From positions 1 through 53,069 of the forward strand of contig CAJTLY010000014.1 of the NCBI GenBank assembly GCA_910577095.1: a stretch of DNA of 53,069 bases, read 5' to 3'. This document shows, one piece after another, positions 1 to 7,546 of this stretch. The notes beneath the pieces were generated by a model. It did not search any database, had not been told where the DNA came from, and saw only the letters and a program-made list of their open reading frames with translations. A program made the translations under genes and the position numbers. This stretch comes from an uncultured Alphaproteobacteria bacterium. GTDB lineage: Bacteria > Pseudomonadota > Alphaproteobacteria > RF32 > CAG-239. Within the stretch, counting starts at the first letter, position 1; every line of letters begins with the position of its first letter.

Positions 1-390
1 TGTTCAATCTCAATCCTATGGTCTTCATATACCAAATCGTCAAGGCATTTTGTCATCTTTTCTAACACGCCGTTAGGAAGCGATTTAAGCGAGCCTAAGG
101 CTTGTTTTATTTTTTCAATGCCTTTTTCTTCATTTATATGCGTACCCTTGCATTTCGGGCAAAAAAGGTATTTATAAGCGATTTTTTCTCCACCTTTCTT
201 TTTTGCCGCATGGATGCTGATATAAGGCGATATCATTGCACCGCATTTTTTACATTTCATTACGCCCTTAAATAAGTGTTCGTGTTTTTGTTCTTTGTGA
301 TTTATACGTCCTTCCAGAATTTCTTGGCACCGGTTAAATGTTTTCCAGTCAATTAAGGTTTCGTATCGATGTTTGTAATACTCGCCATAT
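1..390 (-). pseudogene. Serine recombinase, 3' fragment (runs off the left edge)
   Basis: The minus strand reads open from about 390 to the window edge. It encodes the end of a large serine recombinase: a YGEYYKHRYETLID block typical of the Recombinase domain end, then a zinc beta-ribbon with two CxxC pairs (MKCKKCG, about 20 residues, then FCPKCKG). Such proteins catalyse site-specific integration or excision through an N-terminal catalytic serine domain. That domain and any start codon are absent: a TAA lies in frame at 417-419, and homology stops where the 388-474 direct repeat begins. It is therefore a decayed or rearranged remnant. The 3' end lies outside the window. Family assignment is from the motif pattern; the identity of the parent element is unknown. 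Confidence 0.75.
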
Positions 391-474
391 ATTGTTTTTT
401 TGTATGGCAGTTTGTTTTAATTTTTTTGTTGGAAAATACTTAACAGTCCGTGGATTGCACTATGTGCTCTGCCA
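388..474 (+). repeat. Direct repeat, copy 1
   Basis: This stretch matches 1272-1362 almost perfectly; I count two mismatches near its right end and a 4-base gap near its left end. The second copy is the 3' end of the small membrane gene at 996-1331 plus 31 bases downstream, so this copy is an out-of-place, frameshifted gene tail. It abuts the truncation point of the serine recombinase fragment. It could be a recombination scar, an attachment-site duplication or the remnant of a tandem duplication of an 888-bp unit. Confidence 0.85.
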
Positions 475-487
475 GTCAAGATAAGCC

Positions 488-514
488 GTCCGAAAGGGCG
501 GTTTTTTGCGGCAA
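488..514 (+). terminator. Intrinsic terminator
   Basis: A six-pair hairpin CCGTCC-GAAA-GGGCGG (one G-T pair) is followed by six T residues. It follows the first copy of the direct repeat, in the position where 1364-1396 follows the second copy. Confidence 0.7.
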
Positions 515-602
515 CAGGTAAGTTAAATTTTAACTTATGTTCCGCTTTCAATATGCTAATTTAATATATTTTAAACTTGCAAAAATATTTTCATAACAAC
601 TA

Positions 603-632
603 TTGATTTAATATAATCTCTTTACCTATATA
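603..632 (+). promoter_or_regulatory. Candidate promoter for the 98-residue gene
   Basis: TTGATT (603-608) and TATATA (627-632) are separated by 18 bases in a very AT-rich stretch. A 12-bp palindrome, GATAGCGCTATC, follows at 639-650 and could be an operator. Consensus match only. Confidence 0.4.
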
Positions 633-682
633 GTGGTTGATAGCGCTATCTTTATGTTAATTTTTATTGAAAGGAAAATAAA

Positions 683-979
683 GTGCCAAATATAATACCT
701 TTTTTGGTCAAACAGGCTCAAAAACAAATTCTTAAGAAAGCGATAACTCAGTCTACCGGGGTAGATGATTTCTTGGGGATTAAACCATTGAATGAAAATG
801 AAGATATTGTGATGAATGAATATAATCGTCCAAATTCACCGGCGAGAAAAAATGTTTCATTATGGAATGATCAGGATTATTATAATGCAGTTAATTCTTA
901 TGGTTTTTCGCAAAATTATATGTTACAGAATATGTGTGATGAATATTTAAAATTGCGGAATGGTTATGGGAATTTTTAA
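683..979 (+). CDS. Hypothetical protein, 98 residues
   Basis: No family recognised. The gene starts with GTG at 683 after a GAAAGGAAA ribosome binding site and encodes 98 residues. The N-terminal third is basic and partly hydrophobic (PFLVKQAQKQILKK); the rest is polar and rich in Asn and Tyr. There is no signal peptide and no clear membrane helix. It lies 16 bases before the next gene in the same AT-rich, low-GC island, so the two are probably cotranscribed. Base composition is well below that of the core genes further right, which together with the nearby recombinase fragment suggests acquired DNA. Coding status rests on the start signals and uninterrupted frame. Confidence 0.5.
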   Translation: MPNIIPFLVKQAQKQILKKAITQSTGVDDFLGIKPLNENEDIVMNEYNRPNSPARKNVSLWNDQDYYNAVNSYGFSQNYMLQNMCDEYLKLRNGYGNF

Positions 980-995
980 GTAGAGGATATTTCAG

Positions 996-1331
996 GTGCA
1001 AAAAATCTTAACACAAGCAAAACATATTGTCATTTTTATACTGTTGCTTACAGTTATACCTTTAGGCTTTGTAAAGGGATTTTTTGCATATTTGAATTAT
1101 ATCGGAGATGAGGAACTCGCCGATATGCTGGAGATGACAGGTAAAGTTTATTATGATTTGTGTATGGATGCAGCAATTATAAGTTTTGTTCTAACCTACT
1201 TGGTCGTGCATTTTATTAAAAAAGCAGACAATATCAGAAAGTGGCTAAAATTTTTATTACCAGTAATAGTGTATATTGTTTTGTTTTTTGTATGGCAGTT
1301 TGTTTTAATTTTTTTGTTGGAAAATACTTAA
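996..1331 (+). CDS. Small integral membrane protein, 111 residues
   Basis: No family recognised. The GTG start at 996 follows AGAGGA. The product has three hydrophobic stretches, roughly residues 10-32, 55-75 and 85-108, so it is a predicted three-helix inner-membrane protein with a basic loop (HFIKKADNIRKWLK). It lies just downstream of the 98-residue gene and is followed by a terminator at 1364-1396, so the pair forms a compact unit. Its last codons and 3' flank are repeated at 388-474. Function unknown; a small immunity or accessory membrane protein is possible but nothing in the sequence shows it. Confidence 0.55.
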   Translation: MQKILTQAKHIVIFILLLTVIPLGFVKGFFAYLNYIGDEELADMLEMTGKVYYDLCMDAAIISFVLTYLVVHFIKKADNIRKWLKFLLPVIVYIVLFFVWQFVLIFLLENT

Positions 1332-1362
1332 CAGTCCGTGGATTGTCCTATGTGCTCTGCCA
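1272..1362 (+). repeat. Direct repeat, copy 2
   Basis: This is the in-place copy of the repeat. It spans the last codons and stop of the 111-residue membrane gene and 31 bases beyond. The gapless core is 1284-1362, matching 396-474 at an offset of 888 bp. Confidence 0.85.
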
Positions 1363-1363
1363 T

Positions 1364-1396
1364 AAAAAAGGTCACCGTTAAGGTGGCCTTTTTTAT
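1364..1396 (+). terminator. Intrinsic terminator
   Basis: An AAAAAAGGTCACC / GGTGGCCTTTTTT hairpin with a short loop ends in a T run. It ends the two-gene unit at 683-1331. The 176 bases to the next gene (1397-1572) show no gene I can support. Confidence 0.8.
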
Positions 1397-1572
1397 GGCA
1401 ATCAGTGATAAGTCAGGTTCGAACTTACGGGGAAGTGAGTTCAAGTGAGTTCGACTAGAAGCGAGAGGCAGACGGAAACGGGATTTTGTGCTGGATATGT
1501 TGGCGGGAAAGCATGTTAACAGACGTTATATTTACGATCAAATTTAAACTGTCAGGCATCATTGATTTTGTT

Positions 1573-2466
1573 TTACCGTCTGCTAAAGCTTTCATAACGG
1601 CTTTTTATCAGGGCTATTTCCAAAGGATTCCGTTTTTGCAGATTATTATTGTACTTATACAAGTCGCGCATTTCTTTTGCATGAACATGCACACCGTGTC
1701 TTCTGCACCAATTTTCTATACCGAAACCAAACGGGTTGTTTCCCGGTGTGGCCAGAGTTAATCCCAAACGATCCGGACCAAAAAGGTTGATGCGGACACC
1801 CACATTTTTGAAAACGCTGTGAACCGCCCCGGCACAATTGTTGGTAAACAAATTATACTTTCCGCTTTTGCGAATATTTACTTTATCCATTTCTCGTTCA
1901 AAGCGTTTGGGGTCTATTCCCAATTGACTTAAATAAACAAAATAGTAATCGGCTTCCCGGCTGTAAGTTTTGAACAGCGGTTCGTCATCCATCATTGAAC
2001 TGCGGCGGTTGACAACCCGATTTTTGTACTGCATGGCAGCATGTCCGACTAAGGACGGACCTTCAATCGGAACAATCGCCACCACAACCGGCTCCTCTGC
2101 CATTAAATCCAACTTTCCTTCCCGGTTTCGGGGAATTCGGGAAGTTACATCCTCACCGCCGCGGATAACATTGCCGTATCTTTCAAATTCTTCCGCTACC
2201 GGGCAATGCAATTCCGTACTGATCCGTGTCCCTTTATACAAAATATATCCGCGATTTTTGGCACGAGCCAGTTCTTTCGCCGTTTTAACGTCTTCTGCTT
2301 CCGCCCGGCTCAGGAACGTGTGATACGGATTTAACCTTGAGGCTCTTAGGCGTTTGTATAACCCGTTGTTGGTTATGGCATGCCAAACTTTTTTCAATGT
2401 CTTATGTTGTTGAGCCGTTCTTGCATAGACTATAGAATGAGGATATTCATCATTGGTATTTGTCAT
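1573..2466 (-). CDS. Predicted permuted papain-fold (NlpC/P60- or LRAT-like) protein
   Basis: The 297-residue product has no signal peptide. It carries GPSLVGHAAMQY around His142 and YNLFTNNCAGAVHSVF around Cys211. A histidine in a G-H-A setting followed, after about 70 residues, by NNC-A in a helix start is the pattern of circularly permuted papain-like hydrolases and acyltransferases (LRAT, DUF4105 and relatives). The active site would be His142 and Cys211. The N-terminal 120 residues and basic C-terminus are not recognised. The gene stands alone on the minus strand, divergent from the HExxH metalloprotease gene at 2701, in an AT-rich accessory region. The ATG at 2466 has only a weak upstream GGG. 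Substrate unknown; a host- or neighbour-directed effector and a housekeeping amidase are both possible. Confidence 0.55.
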   Translation of the reverse strand: MTNTNDEYPHSIVYARTAQQHKTLKKVWHAITNNGLYKRLRASRLNPYHTFLSRAEAEDVKTAKELARAKNRGYILYKGTRISTELHCPVAEEFERYGNVIRGGEDVTSRIPRNREGKLDLMAEEPVVVAIVPIEGPSLVGHAAMQYKNRVVNRRSSMMDDEPLFKTYSREADYYFVYLSQLGIDPKRFEREMDKVNIRKSGKYNLFTNNCAGAVHSVFKNVGVRINLFGPDRLGLTLATPGNNPFGFGIENWCRRHGVHVHAKEMRDLYKYNNNLQKRNPLEIALIKSRYESFSRR

Positions 2467-2635
2467 GATATGAACCCGTTATTACGACAATATTCCGTTC
2501 TACTCTGTTTTATCTGTAAATATGTTTATAACAAGTAATTTAAAAAGTCACTCTTTTTTCCGTTTTTTATAAAAAATACATTTAAAGCTGACAAACAGCG
2601 CCGACAGACAGAAAAGCTTATTTTGTACAAAACGT

Positions 2636-2664
2636 TTGCTTTTAGGAGCTGATTATACTATAAT
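2636..2664 (+). promoter_or_regulatory. Promoter of the metalloprotease gene
   Basis: TTGCTT (2636-2641) and TATAAT (2659-2664) are spaced 17 bases, 36 bases before the ATG at 2701. Confidence 0.65.
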
Positions 2665-2700
2665 TTATAAACCGTTTTGTTCGTATGAAGGTGAATTGAG

Positions 2701-3711
2701 ATGAGTATCTTTTCTTCAAAAGCAGAGTTTGATTTGGAACGGCACTTGCAAAATGTTGTCGGCAGATGTTGTGAAGAATTGCCTGAGAAAAAAAAGAGCA
2801 CACTGCTGGGACGCGTTATCAGCGACGAAGGAAATAAAAGATATGCCAGGCGACATTTCCCTTTTGGCAGCGGGCTTTATATTGCTGAGAAAGACGGGAA
2901 TAAAATTTATGAACAGCACGATTTAAGTCGATTTCCCGACTGGAAATCGAATAAAGATTTCCCCGGCAATGAGGCCTATCCCTTAGACAGTAAGGAACAC
3001 CGGGAAGGTGTCAAAAAAATTGAGGACTTGATAGAAAAATTTACGGCTAATGATTCGAATGTTGCTAAAGATTTGAAGAAATTGCTGGAGAACAGCGAAA
3101 TCCATTACAGAGTTTTGAGCAAGTGGGAAAAGCCGAACGGAAGCTGTTCTTTCAAAAGGGCAAAGCAAAAAGACGCAAAAAATCAAATCGTTATTTGTAT
3201 TTGCGATTTGAATAAAACCGGTGATGAGGTGTTGCCGGAGATTTTGGCACATGAGTTGGGACATGCTTTGGAATTCAGCCAACGCCCTAAAGGAGCAGAA
3301 ACAAAATATATGGACGGTTGCGAGACGGCGGCCGATATTTTGGGGGCTTCGTTGCTTGTAAATGCGGGAGTAAACTCTAAAGGATTCAGCAAGTTTATGG
3401 GACAAGACTACCGGGATAAGAAAACAAAAAAGTTGGATACGAAAATGTTTTATTCTCCGGACGGCAAATATCGAAGAACCAATTTTATTTTAGCTTATAA
3501 ATACATGTATAAAGCCCGAAAAAATAATTCTAAATCTTTGGAAACAGAAAACCGGAATAAGATCACGGAAAAGAAAAACATAGTTGAACAGATTAAAGCT
3601 CATCGAGGATTGGCATCGAAAAAGACAACGGCGGACAAGCCTCAGTCGGTATCAGCAGAAAATTCAAAGAATTTCGGGCGTGTGCCCAATTACAACGACG
3701 GCGGCAGGTAG
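2701..3711 (+). CDS. Predicted zinc metallopeptidase (HELGH), 336 residues
   Basis: The ATG at 2701 follows AAGGTGAATTGAG and a strong promoter at 2636. The central part contains ILAHELGHALEF: His184, Glu185 and His188 make a zinc-binding HExxH site. CETAAD follows 20 residues later with Glu208 as a plausible third ligand, a gluzincin-like arrangement. There is no signal peptide or membrane helix, so the product is cytosolic or exported by a non-Sec route. The basic, Lys/Asn-rich C-terminal 90 residues look disordered. It is divergent from the papain-fold gene at 1573-2466, and the two hydrolase-like genes may belong to one accessory set. The exact peptidase family is not recognised; substrate unknown. 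Confidence 0.6.
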   Translation: MSIFSSKAEFDLERHLQNVVGRCCEELPEKKKSTLLGRVISDEGNKRYARRHFPFGSGLYIAEKDGNKIYEQHDLSRFPDWKSNKDFPGNEAYPLDSKEHREGVKKIEDLIEKFTANDSNVAKDLKKLLENSEIHYRVLSKWEKPNGSCSFKRAKQKDAKNQIVICICDLNKTGDEVLPEILAHELGHALEFSQRPKGAETKYMDGCETAADILGASLLVNAGVNSKGFSKFMGQDYRDKKTKKLDTKMFYSPDGKYRRTNFILAYKYMYKARKNNSKSLETENRNKITEKKNIVEQIKAHRGLASKKTTADKPQSVSAENSKNFGRVPNYNDGGR

Positions 3712-3935
3712 TCGTTGCGGCGGAAAGAGAGGCGTCCGCGTCCTGGTGTTTCAGGGCATAAACAAGAGTTACGCGGCAGCGGGGCCAGCGGTTTTGGCGA
3801 GTCCGGCCGGCAAAAAAGATTTTGGTTGCGGCCGGGGGTTATTGTTTGTCGCTTCTCTTTGTGATATAGTCTTTGTCGTGATGGAACGATGCGGGTGCCT
3901 GCAATGAAAAAATATGGAAACATCCGGAAAACGGT

Positions 3936-4160
3936 TTGGGGTTGGTCGGTCCGGCGATTATTTTTACCCTCGGCTTTGCCGCGGCTGCTTTTTATATTTA
4001 TGTGCGGTTTAAGCAGGCGTTTTATTTCGATACGTGGATGGATTGGGGGACGGCGGCTTTAATCGTTTTATTGATGCTGTATGTTCTGTTTGAACTGTGG
4101 CGGCAACGCTGGAAGCGATGGGGAGGAGATCAATGTAAATCGTTTGAGAGAGCTTTTTGA
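3936..4160 (+). CDS. Possible small membrane protein, 74 residues
   Basis: The frame encodes two hydrophobic helices, about residues 5-25 and 38-56, joined by a charged loop and followed by a basic tail (ELWRQRWKRW), a common small inner-membrane topology. The only start in frame is TTG at 3936 (or 3942), with a poor ribosome binding site. A terminator-like hairpin overlaps its stop codon, which supports a plus-strand transcript ending here. The stretch 3712-3935 between the metalloprotease and this frame holds nothing I can support. Low confidence; it may be a decayed gene. Confidence 0.3.
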   Translation: MGLVGPAIIFTLGFAAAAFYIYVRFKQAFYFDTWMDWGTAALIVLLMLYVLFELWRQRWKRWGGDQCKSFERAF

Positions 4161-4187
4161 GGGGTAATGATCAAAAAGGCTTGTTTG
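4151..4187 (+). terminator. Probable intrinsic terminator
   Basis: AGCTTTTTGA pairs with TCAAAAAGGC across a 10-base loop and is followed by TTGTTTG. It would end transcription from 2701 rightwards. Confidence 0.5.
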
Positions 4188-4201
4188 TAAAAAGACGATT
4201 T

Positions 4202-4552
4202 TTATTGAGATTTCAGCCTTTTTATCTTCTCTGACATGAGTGCCGTTTTGCGTTTGGGGTCCGGTTCGCCGTTTTGTTGGTTTTCTGTACCAAACAGTTG
4301 CCGACAGACGCGTTGGGGGAAAACGGCGTTGTGCAATCCTTCCAAAGACTGTTTTTGGTAGCTGCCGTTCAGTATCGAAGGCAGTTCCCGGAGATATTTT
4401 TGTTGAAGCATTTTGAGATAGTTTTTTTTAAGATCATCGTCACTTTCGATTTTTGCCGCCAGCTGCACCAGCTTTTGCAATGCGTCGTCGTCAAAAAAAC
4501 GGCAGAGTTCGTTGAGCATGTAGGGAATGTCTTCGAGCTTGCAAGATGCCAT
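4202..4552 (-). CDS. Hypothetical protein, 116 residues, downstream partner
   Basis: No family recognised. The ATG at 4552 lies one base after the stop of the 352-residue gene and has an AAAGAGA ribosome binding site inside that gene's end, so translation is probably coupled. The frame runs open further upstream, but that part overlaps the neighbour and lacks a better start. The product is largely helical and charged (MASCKLEDIPYMLNELCRFFDD, then a Lys-rich tail) with no signal peptide or membrane segment. Its small size and tight coupling suggest a partner or chaperone for the upstream protein; that is inference. Confidence 0.55.
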   Translation of the reverse strand: MASCKLEDIPYMLNELCRFFDDDALQKLVQLAAKIESDDDLKKNYLKMLQQKYLRELPSILNGSYQKQSLEGLHNAVFPQRVCRQLFGTENQQNGEPDPKRKTALMSEKIKRLKSQ

Positions 4553-4553
4553 C

Positions 4554-5612
4554 TTATTCTCTTTCTTTGGGGTTGGCGAAAGACCGGTTGTCGGAAGAGC
4601 AGCAAATTTGCTTGATTTTTTTGACAATGTCTCTTTGAGCCGAGACAAGATTTTCATCCGATTGGCGGGGAGTGATTGCGGCGCATCTTCCGTTTTTAAC
4701 GTCCGGCAACGCATACATGTCTAAAACCGACAGATGAGTGCCATAGGCATAATTTTTAGTTTCTTCGGATTGTATGATCGCTTTTAATTGTTCTATGTCG
4801 TTGATTTTGATGCCGTTTTGAGCGCAGATATTCGAGACGGCCAAGGTTTCGGCGGCATGTCTTCTGAAAAATTGCGTTTCGCGCCGGATTTTTTGTTCCA
4901 ACTCGGGGAAGGTTTTGCCCAGTTCGAAACAGGATTTTGCCTGTAAGGCGTTAGACAGCATATGCAAAGAAGTAAAGGCCTTAAAAATGTCATTGTCATC
5001 GCCTTGGGCGGTGGGACCGTTGATCAGACGACGTCCGATCGTTTGGTTGAACTCGCCGGCTTTAAATCCCATTCCGCTTTTGGTTTCATTGCCGCCCAAG
5101 AACTCGAGACACATATAACGCGAACATTTCTCGCTTGTCAAAATGCTGCGGGCTTTTCCGTTTCTGAGAGCCGTTCCCCATTGTTTGCAGAGTTGGTCTT
5201 GCAACGGCAGCATCGAAATGACGGTGTTAAAATCCATGTTGCCGATTTGGGAATACAGCGCCGGGTTAACAGCGGGCTGTACGTTGCCTTTTTGCAGGCG
5301 TTGCTTAAACGCTTCGGCGCCGGGGAGGGCGTCACTTTTCACCGAACTGTCCATATAGTCGACGTCAGCGGCCGAAAAATTTCCTTGCGCGATTTTGACG
5401 CGAAGCTTGGCTGCAGCCGCAACGGCAGCAAATTCCAAAACCTGCGCGGCGCCGTTTGGGACACCGCATGATTCTGCAATATGGTCCATATATTTGACAA
5501 TATATTCGCTTTCGATATCTGTCGGAAAGAGTTGGTTCAAATCGGGAAAAGCGATGAAAAGTGCCTTGCGGTCAGTGGTACTCAATTCGGTTACGGAAAC
5601 GTTATCAGTCAT
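4554..5612 (-). CDS. Hypothetical protein, 352 residues
   Basis: No family recognised. I chose the ATG at 5612 because GGAAG precedes it by 8 bases; an ATG nine codons upstream (5639) has no such site. The product is soluble, predicted mostly helical, with no signal peptide, membrane helix or catalytic motif that I can name. An Ala-rich stretch (residues near 50-70) and several Cys residues towards the C-terminus are visible. It forms a two-gene unit with the 116-residue gene at 4202-4552. No neighbouring gene explains its role. Confidence 0.6.
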   Translation of the reverse strand: MTDNVSVTELSTTDRKALFIAFPDLNQLFPTDIESEYIVKYMDHIAESCGVPNGAAQVLEFAAVAAAAKLRVKIAQGNFSAADVDYMDSSVKSDALPGAEAFKQRLQKGNVQPAVNPALYSQIGNMDFNTVISMLPLQDQLCKQWGTALRNGKARSILTSEKCSRYMCLEFLGGNETKSGMGFKAGEFNQTIGRRLINGPTAQGDDNDIFKAFTSLHMLSNALQAKSCFELGKTFPELEQKIRRETQFFRRHAAETLAVSNICAQNGIKINDIEQLKAIIQSEETKNYAYGTHLSVLDMYALPDVKNGRCAAITPRQSDENLVSAQRDIVKKIKQICCSSDNRSFANPKERE

Positions 5613-5732
5613 TTTATTACTTCCAAAACAAACTTTCAAAATTATAATAACTTAATTGTTGGACAAAAACAAGAGTCATTTGTGAAATTTGTTGAAAAAC
5701 GAAGGCGGCAGAAACACCGCCTTGATGTTGGG

Positions 5733-6149
5733 CTATCTGATCGGCGTCATGTTCAGGTTAACGGCTTCGTCGAGATAATACATATTTCCGGTCAGCGGAT
5801 CGATGATCAGATATCCGAGAATGCCGCCGATAACCAGATTGCCGGCAAAATACCAGCCGCTGACGTGCCAGTCGATGAGGGATTCTTTGGTTTGATAACC
5901 TTTTTTGGAGGCGATGACGGTATATTTTTCGGGGTTGAAATAACCGCCGGCAGCGGTTTTGAGGGTGATCATGGTCGGGGTTTGTCCTTCAAAGACGGTT
6001 TCTCCGACTTTGTTCATAATTTTGAGGTTTACTTTGTCGACGTTGGCCTTGATGGGGATCGTTTGCGTATCGTCTTTCATGATGGTGGCGCAGGAGCAAA
6101 GCGTTGCCGTAAAAACACCGATGATTAGAAATAAAAACAGTTTCTTCAT
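5733..6149 (-). CDS. Lipoprotein with PEGA-like region, 138 residues
   Basis: The ATG at 6149 is preceded 9 bases upstream by AAAGG. The N-terminus is a lipoprotein signal: MKKLFLFLIIGVF, then the lipobox LCSC with the modified Cys near residue 19. The mature part has beta-rich segments ending in KYTVIASKKGYQ, like PEGA surface-binding modules, then a glycine-rich hydrophobic stretch (NLVIGGILGYLIIDP) that may insert in or lie against the membrane. It is probably anchored to the outer membrane. It is preceded on the same strand by a separate terminated RNA unit at 6181-6370, so it has its own promoter. Specific function unknown. Confidence 0.65.
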   Translation of the reverse strand: MKKLFLFLIIGVFTATLCSCATIMKDDTQTIPIKANVDKVNLKIMNKVGETVFEGQTPTMITLKTAAGGYFNPEKYTVIASKKGYQTKESLIDWHVSGWYFAGNLVIGGILGYLIIDPLTGNMYYLDEAVNLNMTPIR

Positions 6150-6176
6150 GGAAAACATCCTTTGTTAGTCATTAAA

Positions 6177-6205
6177 AAACAAAACCCACCGGAAGGGGTG
6201 GGCGG
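6177..6205 (-). terminator. Intrinsic terminator of the ncRNA
   Basis: On the minus strand CCCACC-CCTTCC-GGTGGG is followed by TTTTGTTTTTT. It lies between the ncRNA and the lipoprotein start and so ends the ncRNA. Confidence 0.7.
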
Positions 6206-6370
6206 ATGTTCAGAAACCGTATATCATCAAACGGCTCGGCCTATTGGGCGCATAGCCTTATTCAGCCGACATCCGTCCAAGACAGAGATCGGCATAAATT
6301 TTGAGTCGTATGCGAACGACTGATGATATAAGGGTTTCTGACGCCCTGGATATGCGGCTGCATATCCGAA
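6181..6370 (-). ncRNA. Candidate structured non-coding RNA, family not identified
   Basis: Read on the minus strand, the segment opens with an 8-bp hairpin (6367-6348, GGATATGC-AGCC-GCATATCC). A long-range stem follows, in which CAGAAACCCTTATATCATCA (6340-6321) pairs with TGATGATATACGGTTTCTG (6229-6211), extended by GGGCG with CGCCC. Inside are two smaller hairpins, GTCGT-ACGAC and GCCGA-TCGGC. It ends in a G/C hairpin with TTTTGTTTTTT, an intrinsic terminator at 6205-6177. No credible protein is encoded. The length, near 190 nucleotides, is that of 6S RNA, but I do not see a diagnostic 6S, SRP, RNase P or tmRNA motif. Confidence 0.55.
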
Positions 6371-6522
6371 AAAGAGTGTAAACGAAAATGGTTAAATAAA
6401 TCTAAAGAATCCAAGATAAAAATCTGCCGCCTGTCGCGTCGGACGGTTTGCCGGCGACAATGAGGGCGGACGCGACGATGTGTTTTGACGAGATTCGTCT
6501 GGGCAATTTTTGAAAAAAGATG

Positions 6523-6551
6523 TTGCAATATTGCTTTTAATAGTTTATGTT
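6523..6551 (+). promoter_or_regulatory. Candidate secE-nusG promoter
   Basis: TTGCAA (6523-6528) and TATGTT (6546-6551) are separated by 17 bases, about 140 bases before secE and divergent from the ncRNA. Confidence 0.45.
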
Positions 6552-6690
6552 GCTGAAAAATCAGACAGTCTTGACCGGCGGTGCGGTTTGGTGCTCGGAA
6601 AATTCCGATCGGATCCGCGACCGGTAGAATAAGGCTGTCCGTTCACGTCATGTGGGCGTTGTTTTAAAATTTTTTGAGTGGATGAAGTTG

Positions 6691-6879
6691 ATGGCAAAAG
6701 TTAGTCCGGTTTTGTTTTTCAGACAAGTAAAACAGGAAATTAAAAAAGTTACGTGGCCGACCAATAAGGAAGTGATTCAAACTTCGGTTATGGTGTTGAT
6801 TCTGGTGGCGATCGCTGCTGCCTTTTTCTTCTGTGTCGATCAGGTGTTCGGCTTTATCGTTAAATTGATTTTTGGTTAG
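6691..6879 (+). CDS. secE: Preprotein translocase subunit SecE
   Basis: SecE is the small essential subunit that clamps SecY in the inner-membrane translocon. The 62-residue product has the amphipathic helix with the signature QVKQEIKKVTWPT, then one transmembrane helix (about residues 31-55, VMVLILVAIAAAFFFCVDQVF). It is the short single-helix form normal outside Gammaproteobacteria. I chose ATG 6691 because MAKVSPVLFF matches the usual alphaproteobacterial start; ATG 6682 and GTG 6652 are alternatives. It lies 12 bases before nusG, the conserved pairing. The tRNA-Trp often found upstream is not here. Confidence 0.93.
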   Translation: MAKVSPVLFFRQVKQEIKKVTWPTNKEVIQTSVMVLILVAIAAAFFFCVDQVFGFIVKLIFG

Positions 6880-6891
6880 GAGAAAGTGGCA

Positions 6892-7425
6892 ATGGCTGCT
6901 CATTGGTATGTCGTACATGTGTATTCGGGTTCGGAAAAAAAGGTTGCCGAATCGCTCCGCGAACAGGCGGTTTTGAAAAATATGGAAGATAAGATTCTGG
7001 AAGTAATGGTTCCGACCGAAAATATCGTCGAGATTAAAAAAGGTTCCAAAGTCAATTCGGAACGCAAGTTTTTTCCCGGTTACGTGCTGGTGAGAATGGA
7101 AATGTCGGATGACAGTTGGCACGTGGTTAAAAATACGCCGCGGGTTACCGGCTTTTTGGGATCGCGCAACAAGCCGCAGGCTATTTCGGATGCCGAAGCT
7201 CATCGCATCATCAAGCAGGTTGAAGAAGGCGTTGAACGCCCGCAGACCGTAGTCAACTTCGAAATCGGCGAACAGGTTCGCGTTTGTGACGGCCCGTTTG
7301 CTTCGTTCATCGGTTTGGTTGAGGAAGTGGATGCCGAAAAATCGCGTCTCAAGCTTTCGGTATCGATTTTCGGACGTTCGACCCCGGTTGAGCTTGAGTT
7401 CAATCAGGTTGAAAAAGTCAGTTAA
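6892..7425 (+). CDS. nusG: Transcription termination/antitermination factor NusG
   Basis: NusG binds the RNA polymerase clamp, suppresses pausing and links RNAP to Rho or ribosomal S10. The 177-residue product has the N-terminal NGN domain (HWYVVHVYSGSEKKVAESL, then FFPGYVLVRM) and the C-terminal KOW domain (GEQVRVCDGPFASFIGLVEEVD). ATG 6892 is preferred over GTG 6886 because AGGAG lies 9 bases upstream of it. It is cotranscribed with secE and followed by a strong terminator at 7432-7459, so this operon does not continue into rplK. Confidence 0.96.
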   Translation: MAAHWYVVHVYSGSEKKVAESLREQAVLKNMEDKILEVMVPTENIVEIKKGSKVNSERKFFPGYVLVRMEMSDDSWHVVKNTPRVTGFLGSRNKPQAISDAEAHRIIKQVEEGVERPQTVVNFEIGEQVRVCDGPFASFIGLVEEVDAEKSRLKLSVSIFGRSTPVELEFNQVEKVS

Positions 7426-7431
7426 GTTTTG

Positions 7432-7459
7432 AGCCGCCGTTGTTTTAGGGCGGCTTTTT
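7432..7459 (+). terminator. Intrinsic terminator after nusG
   Basis: GCCGCC and GGGCGGC form the stem around a nine-base loop, followed by TTTTT. Confidence 0.85.
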
Positions 7460-7546
7460 ACATCAAAGCAAAAAAGATTATGTCCGAGGGTTGATAATCT
7501 TTTTTTGCAGATCAGGATACATTAACGAAAATTGCAGGAGAAAAAT

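Noticed and set aside
1410..1445. tRNA-like T arm (GGTTCGAACTTAC) and paired GTTC motifs
   Set aside because: No cloverleaf can be built around it; the GTTC pairs are spaced 6, not 7, so they are not an SOS box.
1455..1552. Short frame reading RRKRDFVLDMLAGKHVNRRYIYDQI, perhaps a gene tail
   Set aside because: It is too short, has a stop just upstream and no start. It could be a gene remnant near the recombinase scar but cannot be assigned.
3584..3907. Plus-strand frame overlapping the end of the metalloprotease gene
   Set aside because: It begins inside the metalloprotease in another frame, has no ribosome binding site and no protein-like features.
6262..6528. Minus-strand open frame of 88 codons
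   Set aside because: The translation is Arg/His-rich without protein-like patterning and has no ribosome binding site, and the region folds into a well-delimited RNA with its own terminator.
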